The notes below the pieces were generated by a model. The model was not told the DNA's origin, did not search any database, and saw only the letters and a program-made list of their open reading frames with translations. Shown piece after piece: positions 29,024-33,459 of a stretch of 33,459 nucleotides of DNA. Origin of the DNA: an uncultured Clostridia bacterium. Lineage in GTDB: Bacteria; Bacillota; Clostridia; Oscillospirales; Ruminococcaceae. Positions within the stretch are counted from its first letter, which is position 1, and every line of letters begins with the position of its first letter. The translations under genes were made by a program, and so were the position numbers. The stretch lies in NCBI GenBank assembly GCA_947389015.1, contig CANDVA010000025.1, forward strand, positions 1 through 33,459. Reading direction: 5' to 3'.

Positions 29024-29938
29024 ATGAATCCAATCATACAAGTGGAACATTTTTCTAAAAAGTACGGGGATTTTACGGCAGTAGACGATATTTCTTTCAC
29101 CGTAGACGAGGGCAGTATTTTTGCTTTCCTCGGTCCCAACGGCGCAGGCAAAAGCACGACTATCAACACCCTGTGTACGATCCTTGACAAAACAGATGGC
29201 ACTCTGACTATCAACGGTCATGATGTTTGTGAAGAACGCAGCTTGGTGCGAAAGGACATAGGAATCGTCTTTCAGGATTCCACTCTCGATACCCAAATGA
29301 CAGTGGAAGAAAACTTGAAATACCATTGCAGCTTCTACAAGGTGCCGAAGAACGAAGTGAGGGAGCGAATCGACTTTGCCCTTGATCTGGTGGAGCTTAC
29401 GGAATGGAAACGAGCAGCGGTGGGCAGTCTGTCCGGCGGGATGAAACGACGGGCTGAGATCGCAAGAGGGCTTGTGCACGACCCCAAAGTTTTATTTCTG
29501 GACGAACCCACCACAGGTCTTGATCCGCAGACCAGGGCCAATGTGTGGGAATATATTCAGCGGCTCCAAAAGCAGAAAAACATGACGATCTTTCTGACTA
29601 CCCACTATATGGATGAGGCGGAGGTCTGTTCAAAAATTGTCGTTATGGATCACGGAAAAATCGTTGCCCATGATACTCCGGAGAACCTAAAGCACTTATA
29701 TACAGGCACGGAGGTGGATGTTGTCTGTACTCAAACTGAACCATTGGAAGCAGCATTGCGTGAACGAGAGGTTTCCTATCGGAAAGATGGGAACAAGCTT
29801 ATGTTCCATACGAAGAAAGCTCCTGCCGCTCTGGAAATTTTATCAGCACATAGGGGCAAAATTACAGATTTTGAAGTAAAGAACGGAACGCTCAACGAAG
29901 TGTTCCTGGCAATTACGGGAAAGGAGATTCGAGAATGA
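29024..29938 (+). CDS. ABC exporter ATPase, DrrA/multidrug type (first pair)
   Basis: A 304-aa nucleotide-binding subunit. Walker A GPNGAGKST (37-45), Q-loop VFQDSTLD (82-89), signature LSGGMKRR (136-143), Walker B VLFLDEPTTGLDP (156-168) and the H-loop TTHYMDEAE are all intact. A C-terminal domain of about 80 residues is typical of DrrA-like drug exporters. The ATG follows AGGAGG by seven bases, just after the attenuator. Its last four bases overlap the permease start (ATGA), showing they form one transporter. Confidence 0.93.
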   Translation: MNPIIQVEHFSKKYGDFTAVDDISFTVDEGSIFAFLGPNGAGKSTTINTLCTILDKTDGTLTINGHDVCEERSLVRKDIGIVFQDSTLDTQMTVEENLKYHCSFYKVPKNEVRERIDFALDLVELTEWKRAAVGSLSGGMKRRAEIARGLVHDPKVLFLDEPTTGLDPQTRANVWEYIQRLQKQKNMTIFLTTHYMDEAEVCSKIVVMDHGKIVAHDTPENLKHLYTGTEVDVVCTQTEPLEAALREREVSYRKDGNKLMFHTKKAPAALEILSAHRGKITDFEVKNGTLNEVFLAITGKEIRE

Positions 29939-30783
29939 ACCCAATTACAGCTATTGTACAAAGAAATTTACTGAATTATATCAGAAGTAAGGGACGGGTA
30001 TTTGGAGCGCTCTTTATGTCCATGTTTATGCTGGTGATGTTTTCGTTCCTGATGAAATCTTCCATGAGCGGACTTGACGCGCCCATGCCTTACCTGATTT
30101 CCGGCGTGATAATCATGAGCGTGTTCCAGGTCAGCGTCAATAATTCCTCCGATATCCTGTCCGATATTTCCGGCGGCTATATGAAAGAGGTTTTGGTAGC
30201 ACCCATCGCGCGGACGCAGATTTCCATGGGGCACATTCTGTCGGGAGCGATCGTCGCCACGCTGCAAGGTGTCGTTACTATGATCTGCGGCATTGTGCTT
30301 GGACTGCGGGTGGGCGTCCTGCAAATTCTACTGTTGGCTTCGGTAATGTTGGTTTCCGCTATGGCATTCAGCGCCATCGGTCTGTTTTTGGCGACCGTTT
30401 CACGGAACTCCCCTGCCTTTCAAACCCTCAGTTCTATGATTATGATGCCCCTTACCTTTGTTTCCGGTGCGTATATTCCCACCACCATTATCCCCGGTTT
30501 TCTCCTGCCAATCGTCTATCTGAATCCGCTGACTTATACAACCTCTATCTTTCGTTATATCGCTTTGGGAGCGTATACGCTGACCACGGAGGAACTGGTT
30601 GAACAGGGTATGGCGTTCTCCGTTAGCGGATTTGTCATTACGCCGCTGATGGGGCTGGCTATTACAATTTTGATTGGCACTTTTTTCTTTGTGCTGTGCG
30701 TCCGTAAATTTAACCGTGCGGACTTTTCCACCATCAAGGTTGCCGTCGGTATGCGAGGCGGCGGCGCTCCGGCGAGGAGGTAA
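29935..30783 (+). CDS. ABC-2 type exporter permease, DrrB type (first pair)
   Basis: A 282-aa membrane protein with about six transmembrane segments: GALFMSMFMLVMFSFLM (about 25-41), YLISGVIIMSVFQVSV, GAIVATLQGVVTMICGIV, LLASVMLVSAMAFSAIGLFL, a segment around PLTFVSGAYIP, and a last near 240-262. The conserved PLTFVSGAYIP and the following LNPLTYTTSIFR match the ABC-2 permease signature. It forms the membrane channel for the preceding ATPase. The C-terminal end is Gly/Arg-rich and cytoplasmic. Confidence 0.92.
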   Translation: MNPITAIVQRNLLNYIRSKGRVFGALFMSMFMLVMFSFLMKSSMSGLDAPMPYLISGVIIMSVFQVSVNNSSDILSDISGGYMKEVLVAPIARTQISMGHILSGAIVATLQGVVTMICGIVLGLRVGVLQILLLASVMLVSAMAFSAIGLFLATVSRNSPAFQTLSSMIMMPLTFVSGAYIPTTIIPGFLLPIVYLNPLTYTTSIFRYIALGAYTLTTEELVEQGMAFSVSGFVITPLMGLAITILIGTFFFVLCVRKFNRADFSTIKVAVGMRGGGAPARR

Positions 30784-30786
30784 CTT

Positions 30787-31668
30787 ATGGAATTGAATTT
30801 TGAAAATATCACAAAAAGCTACAAGAACAAACAAGTTCTGAAGGGGATTTCCCTCACGATGGGGACCGGGGTCTACGGTCTGCTGGGGCCCAACGGCGCG
30901 GGGAAAACAACCATGATCCGTATAATGGCAGATGTGCTGCGCCCCGAAAAAGGCAGCGTCACATATAACGGAAATGACATTTATGCCGCGGGTGATGAAT
31001 ATCGTGCAAACATCGGCTATCTACCCCAAGACGTCAGCTTTTACGACGACTTTACCGGCAGGGATTACCTTGAATACTCGGCGGCGCTGAAAGGAATGGA
31101 AAAAAAACGCGCAAAAGAGCGGATTGGGGAATTAGCGCGCAGCGTCGGCTTGTCGGACGATCTGAACAAAAAATGCACCGCTTATTCCGGCGGAATGCAG
31201 CGGAGATTGGGCATCGCACAAGCTCTTCTGGACGACCCGAAGATTTTGATTTTGGATGAACCCACCTCCGGACTAGATCCCTATGAACGGATCAAGTTCC
31301 GCAACATTATCTCCGCTTATGCAAAGGATCGTCTGGTGCTGCTCTCAACGCATATCGTATCCGATGTTGAGCAGATCGCAGCGCAGATCATGATGATGGA
31401 GCACGGCATCATACAACACGTCAAAACGTGCGAGGAATATATCCGTATGATGGAGGGTCGGGTCTGGCTTGTAAATATGCCCGCCGAGCAGCTTGTGGAC
31501 TATCAGAATAGGGCTGTCATCAGCAATGTCAGGGCGAAAGACGGCTGTATGGTGGTTCGCGTTATTGAGGATGCAAAACCCGACGGCGGCGCGGTACAAG
31601 CCGTACCAACGCTGGAGGACGCTTATCTGTATCTCTTCAACTACTTGCCTGAAAAGAACGGGAGGTAA
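30787..31668 (+). CDS. ABC transporter ATPase (second pair)
   Basis: A 293-aa nucleotide-binding subunit that differs clearly from the first one. Walker A GPNGAGKTT (34-42), Q-loop YLPQDVSFY, signature YSGGMQRR (133-140), Walker B ILILDEPTSGLDP (153-165), and the His of LSTHIVSDVE are present. It resembles the ATPases of bacteriocin or lantibiotic immunity and ABC-2 systems. It starts three bases after the permease stop with GAGGAGG overlapping that gene's end. Confidence 0.92.
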   Translation: MELNFENITKSYKNKQVLKGISLTMGTGVYGLLGPNGAGKTTMIRIMADVLRPEKGSVTYNGNDIYAAGDEYRANIGYLPQDVSFYDDFTGRDYLEYSAALKGMEKKRAKERIGELARSVGLSDDLNKKCTAYSGGMQRRLGIAQALLDDPKILILDEPTSGLDPYERIKFRNIISAYAKDRLVLLSTHIVSDVEQIAAQIMMMEHGIIQHVKTCEEYIRMMEGRVWLVNMPAEQLVDYQNRAVISNVRAKDGCMVVRVIEDAKPDGGAVQAVPTLEDAYLYLFNYLPEKNGR

Positions 31669-31672
31669 TTTT

Positions 31673-32872
31673 ATGTCATTATTTCGATTTGAACTGCGAA
31701 AGCTGTTGCTCAACAAAAAAACCTTGTTTTTGTTAATATGCCTGCTTATCCTTTACAGCGTGGTCGGGCTGACCTCCACCATGTTCCTGATTGGCGGCAA
31801 TGACAGCTACCGCGCTTACGAAGAAGCAGCCACTGATTGGGAGGGAACGTTTGACAGTGAAAAGGCGGCGGAAGCGGAAAAAATCTATAAGGAGGTCAGC
31901 GCTCGGTACGGCACAGACGCACGGATGATTGCCCGAAGCGTCAAAGACCAACCGGAAATTATTTTGGCGGTGAACTATCACGCCTATGCCGAACGGGTGG
32001 ATGAATATTGGATTGGCACACCGCCTGAGAGTACCGATGAACCGTACGGCATCGCCCTTCTGCAAGATAAGATCGCGGAGTTGGAACGTCGGGGGCAGCG
32101 GAATTCCCTTGAATATCGTGAGTTCTCCGCCTCCCTGCAAAGGCTGGAAGAACTTGGTGAACCGCAGTTTGCAAATACCCTGCTATGGGAAAACCTGTTC
32201 AACAATTGGGGAGAGCATATGATGCAGTTCCTGCTGTTCGTGCCGCTGACCTTTGTCATCGCTCCGGTTTTTGCAATGGAACGCTCCTGCGGCATGGACA
32301 ACTTGATCTTAAGCTCACGAAACGGCAGACGGAAAATCGTCACGGCAAAGCTGCTGAGCGTACTTGTTGCCTCCACTGTTGTGGTTATGCTGTATCTGAC
32401 CGCTACTTTTATTTTCGGCTTTCTGCCCCACGGGAGTTTCCACGGCTGGGACGCCGCTATTCAGTCCATTCCCACTTATGCCCAATCCATGTTTCAATTT
32501 AAGGTCTGGCAGCTTGCTGCCATCGGAGCCGCGTGGCTCATCTTTACCGGCGCGGTTTATAGTCTGATCATCTGCTTTATATCCTCCCGTATGAAAAGCC
32601 GTATTGGTACGGCGGGTGTAAGTCTGGCTGTTCTGTTTGTGAACGTGGCTCTGGCGGCAATGGGCGATACCGTTACGCAGAGGCTTGGTGCGCTTGTGGA
32701 TTTTGGTCTTGCGAATGTCACGATGATTAAAGAAGTGTTCGGCGGCTATAAGGCTTTCAACGTGTTCGGAATGAGCGTCGGGTATCCAGTTATGGCAATC
32801 TTCATTTTGGGTATCTTTGCCATTCTTGCTGTTTGGGGAATCTATCGCGGACAAAAAAACAGAACTGTGTAG
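31673..32872 (+). CDS. ABC-2-like membrane protein with large external domain (second pair)
   Basis: A 399-aa partner of the preceding ATPase. Transmembrane helix 1 (about 18-38) is followed by a hydrophilic region of about 150 residues (45-180), rich in Glu/Ala helices and predicted to face outward. Five helices follow, the first around MMQFLLFVPLTFVIAPVFAM, and the last near the C-terminus. The ATG at 31673 follows GGGAGGTAATTTT and is chosen over longer frames that overlap the ATPase. This topology is common in uncharacterised Bacillota ABC-2 permeases; the substrate is unknown. Confidence 0.85.
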   Translation: MSLFRFELRKLLLNKKTLFLLICLLILYSVVGLTSTMFLIGGNDSYRAYEEAATDWEGTFDSEKAAEAEKIYKEVSARYGTDARMIARSVKDQPEIILAVNYHAYAERVDEYWIGTPPESTDEPYGIALLQDKIAELERRGQRNSLEYREFSASLQRLEELGEPQFANTLLWENLFNNWGEHMMQFLLFVPLTFVIAPVFAMERSCGMDNLILSSRNGRRKIVTAKLLSVLVASTVVVMLYLTATFIFGFLPHGSFHGWDAAIQSIPTYAQSMFQFKVWQLAAIGAAWLIFTGAVYSLIICFISSRMKSRIGTAGVSLAVLFVNVALAAMGDTVTQRLGALVDFGLANVTMIKEVFGGYKAFNVFGMSVGYPVMAIFILGIFAILAVWGIYRGQKNRTV

Positions 32873-32957
32873 TTGGTGTTATAATTGCTTTCATACTTGT
32901 AGCAAAACTGAGTGCCAACAACTAATGCAATACATTTGATGTGTTTTTTACAGAGGG

Positions 32958-32984
32958 CATGGAATAAACTTTCCATGTTCTTTT
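32958..32984 (+). terminator. Terminator of the exporter operon
   Basis: CATGGAA (32958-32964) pairs with TTCCATG (32971-32977), followed by TTCTTTTC. It leads directly into repeat copy 5. Confidence 0.7.
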
Positions 32985-33012
32985 CTTTGTTTACAGCGGC
33001 TCAAATTTTGAC
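32983..33012 (+). repeat. 30-bp interspersed repeat, copy 5 (far side)
   Basis: TTCTTTGTTTACAGCGGCTC then AAATTTTGAC. It is in the same orientation as copy 4 at 23325, so the two could be left and right ends of the intervening 9.7 kb element. Confidence 0.75.
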
Positions 33013-33082
33013 TTGATTTTTCCTCTTTTCTATGCTATAATAACGTTAGATTTAAAAGTTTCATTTGGGTGGCTGCGGAAAA

Positions 33083-33277
33083 ATGACCACATATCTGACC
33101 ATAGACAGCTTTGGAACACACGGAAACAACGGATACAAGACCGCTAAAAAGGATTTGACGTGGAGCATAAATAGCTATAAAAAGCCATTTGCGGTGGAGA
33201 GGACATTAAATTCACTCTTCGGGAGCATAAACGCGCAGGAGCATATTCCAGAACCCGATTCCGCAAATACCTCTTGA
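33083..33277 (+). CDS. Small unknown ORF ending in the 139-bp repeat
   Basis: A 64-codon frame (MTTYLTIDSFGTHGNN...) whose last 20 codons (FGSINAQEH..., stop) overlap the repeat; the left repeat copy encodes the related FGSIEPLER... and also stops. Agreement of the reading frame at two places suggests the tail derives from a real gene. The start has only a weak GCGGAA ribosome site, and I do not recognise the protein. Confidence 0.3.
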   Translation: MTTYLTIDSFGTHGNNGYKTAKKDLTWSINSYKKPFAVERTLNSLFGSINAQEHIPEPDSANTS

Positions 33278-33356
33278 TACTACACTGTCACGGCTTTTTA
33301 GCTTGACCGGAAATAGCAGCAAAAATCCCGACGACCACATATTTGACCACTTACAC
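33218..33356 (+). repeat. 139-bp imperfect repeat, right copy
   Basis: Aligns without net length change to 20767-20905. It begins with TTCGGGAGCATA, the same seven bases as the tRNA-Pro anticodon loop, and ends with GACCACATATTTGACCACTTACAC-like words. A related GACCACATATCTGACCA occurs at 33086. Confidence 0.65.
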
Positions 33357-33359
33357 GAA

Positions 33360-33396
33360 ATGCCCCTTGAAACGGTGGCTTCAAGGGGCATTTTTT
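33360..33396 (+). terminator. Terminator at the right edge
   Basis: TGCCCCTTGAA (33361-33371) pairs with TTCAAGGGGCA (33380-33390), followed by TTTTTT. It may end the small frame upstream. Beyond it only about 60 A/T-rich bases remain, with no feature visible. Confidence 0.8.
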
Positions 33397-33459
33397 CCGC
33401 CATATTCTGATGTTGTATAATAAAACTTGACACAATCCATGTAATAGAATTATAATGAA

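Noticed and set aside
33083-33277. Small ORF as a toxin or antitoxin
   Set aside because: No toxin-antitoxin family features and no partner gene; only its tail reading frame is supported by the second repeat copy.

Overview
The window looks like a chromosomal segment of an anaerobic Bacillota bacterium of class Clostridia, most likely a gut Ruminococcaceae/Oscillospiraceae relative. The evidence is the rnfCDGEAB gene order, a FabV/Ter-type enoyl reductase, Gram-positive promoters and AGGAGG ribosome sites, GTG/TTG starts, and a dense load of conjugative-element genes. The taxonomic call is inference; no 16S rRNA is present.

Positions 1-1250: the 3' end of a 5S rRNA and four tRNAs (Lys-CTT, Glu-CTC, Met-CAT, Trp-CCA) close a ribosomal RNA operon. 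A cluster of palindromes and a truncated IS200/IS605-type element follow. Positions 1254-6300 (minus strand) hold the complete six-gene Rnf operon, a ferredoxin:NAD+ ion-pumping complex, with its own promoter at 6269-6296. Positions 6360-11661 (minus) hold an unusual gene pair: a 1096-aa GHKL/sacsin-like ATPase and a 645-aa SNF2-like helicase with an eroded Walker A motif. This pair is the best candidate for an undescribed system in the window.

Positions 12000-18195 hold an HD-domain protein, an HxlR regulator divergent from a three-gene operon (MBL-fold-like protein, zinc macrodomain hydrolase, class M sirtuin), a lipoprotein and fabV. The macrodomain/sirtuin pair is a reversible protein ADP-ribosylation module. 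Here it lacks the usual lipoyl-carrier genes but has an MBL-like partner.

From about 18.2 kb the sequence becomes a mobile-DNA graveyard. It contains a group II intron HNH fragment, the start of a serine recombinase, a second IS200/IS605 copy cut at the same codon as the first, decayed hsdR and hsdS genes, a tyrosine-integrase scrap, and a duplicated tRNA-Pro region (20.67-21.01 kb). An ECF sigma factor/DUF2461 operon follows at 21.5-23.1 kb.

Positions 23.3-33.0 kb look like an integrative mobilizable element. It has tandem tyrosine integrases (one intact with an extra C-terminal domain, one with two nonsense codons), a MobP-type relaxase, a ribbon-helix-helix accessory protein, a candidate oriT and a helix-turn-helix protein. 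Its apparent cargo is a MarR regulator, a transcription attenuator and two ABC exporters. Members of a five-copy 30-bp repeat sit at both edges, and a separate 139-bp imperfect repeat brackets the larger 20.8-33.4 kb region.
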